NCBI GenBank assembly: GCA_965652775.1
Contig: CBFGXP010000196.1
Coordinates: 1-7,466, forward strand
Length of the DNA: 7,466 nucleotides
Direction: 5' to 3'
Source: VBAS01 sp965652775
GTDB lineage: Bacteria > Bacteroidota > Bacteroidia > Chitinophagales > Chitinophagaceae
Shown: in pieces, positions 7,242 through 7,466 of the stretch
Position numbering within the stretch: position 1 is the first letter of the stretch
How the letters are laid out: each line of letters begins with the position of its first letter
Made by a program: the position numbers and the translations under genes
Notes under the pieces: generated by a model
The model's input: only the letters and a program-made list of their open reading frames with translations
Told to the model about the DNA's origin: nothing
The model's database searches: none

Positions 7242-7249
7242 CAAAATTA
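7242..7249 (-). promoter_or_regulatory. candidate -7 box upstream of the DUF418 gene
   Basis: Read on the minus strand this is TAATTTTG, an exact match to the Bacteroidota -7 consensus TAnnTTTG. It lies 46 bases before the ATG at 7195, just after the stop of the upstream gene. No good TTTG is found 19-21 bases further upstream, so the -33 element is weak or missing. An exact match of this simple motif can arise by chance in AT-rich DNA. Confidence 0.35.
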
Positions 7250-7254
7250 AATGC

Positions 7255-7466
7255 TTAGTCTTTTATATCAGAACCCACCGTTTCTTTTGCCGGCACATTT
7301 TCACTACCCGGTAAGTCTAGCCGTATATCATCCGCTCTTGTTTTATCCATACCGGCAAACAGGTGGCGACCCAAGAGCAAACCAAGCAACAAAACAACTA
7401 TTGATATATAACCCACCCATTCGTAACGATAAAGTTTTCCGGTACTATCTTTTGTAACAATAAATC
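7255..7466 (-). CDS. C-terminal end of an unidentified membrane protein (runs off right edge)
   Basis: The minus strand is open from the window edge to a TAA at 7255-7257, giving the last 69 residues of a protein whose start lies outside the window. The visible part reads as a charged stretch (FIVTKDSTGKLYRYEW, visible residues 1-16), then one clear transmembrane helix (VGYISIVVLLLGLLLG, 17-32), then a short polar tail of about 37 residues ending GSDIKD. A helix so close to the C-terminus, with RH after it and an acidic tail, could be the last helix of a multi-pass protein or a C-terminal anchor. I do not recognise the family. The stop is 59 bases before the DUF418 ATG on the same strand, with no obvious terminator between, so co-transcription is possible. 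The coding call rests on the uninterrupted frame, the clean helix and the gene-like spacing. Confidence 0.6.
   Translation of the reverse strand, partial: FIVTKDSTGKLYRYEWVGYISIVVLLLGLLLGRHLFAGMDKTRADDIRLDLPGSENVPAKETVGSDIKD

Noticed and set aside
7251..7457. Plus-strand frame of 68 codons at the right edge
   Set aside because: It is antisense to the membrane-protein C-terminus, which has a clear helix and ends just before the next gene on its strand; the plus-strand translation is Pro/Leu/Tyr-rich and featureless.
1..7466. CRISPR array, tRNA, rRNA, insertion sequence, direct repeats or a defence/toxin system
   Set aside because: No repeated units, clover-leaf-like segments, transposase motifs or paired terminal inverted repeats were seen on either strand by eye; gene spacing is normal and each gene has a plausible chromosomal role.

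Overview
The window looks like an ordinary chromosomal segment of a Bacteroidota bacterium, most likely from the Chitinophagaceae or a close relative. Three things point there: the style of the sucA N-terminus, promoter-like boxes of the TAnnTTTG type (a -7 element characteristic of Bacteroidota), and weak or absent Shine-Dalgarno sequences before most genes. The lineage is an inference from sequence style; no marker was searched.

Left part (1-1640): the 5' portion of sucA (2-oxoglutarate dehydrogenase E1) runs leftward off the window. Diverging from it is rpsT (ribosomal protein S20), with a good promoter match and a strong intrinsic terminator. Middle part (1652-3984): two rightward genes, a secreted M14-type zinc carboxypeptidase and a small secreted protein of unknown role, lie 29 bases apart and are probably co-transcribed.

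Right part (4129-7466, all leftward): a periplasmic class C beta-lactamase-fold serine hydrolase; then, behind a probable terminator, a two-gene unit in which a DUF418 membrane protein is followed, with a 4-base ATGA overlap, by an NTF2-like (DUF4440-type) lipoprotein. At the right edge is the C-terminal end of an unidentified single-helix membrane protein.

The genes do not form one pathway. sucA and rpsT are housekeeping genes; the rest are envelope proteins with signal peptides, a lipobox or membrane helices. I found no mobile element, CRISPR array, tRNA, rRNA, toxin-antitoxin pair or defence system, and nothing I can support as a new system. The items worth a second look are small: the choice of sucA start, how the peptidase gene is transcribed so close behind a terminator, the conserved-looking but uncharacterised gene pairs, and the truncated membrane protein at the right edge.
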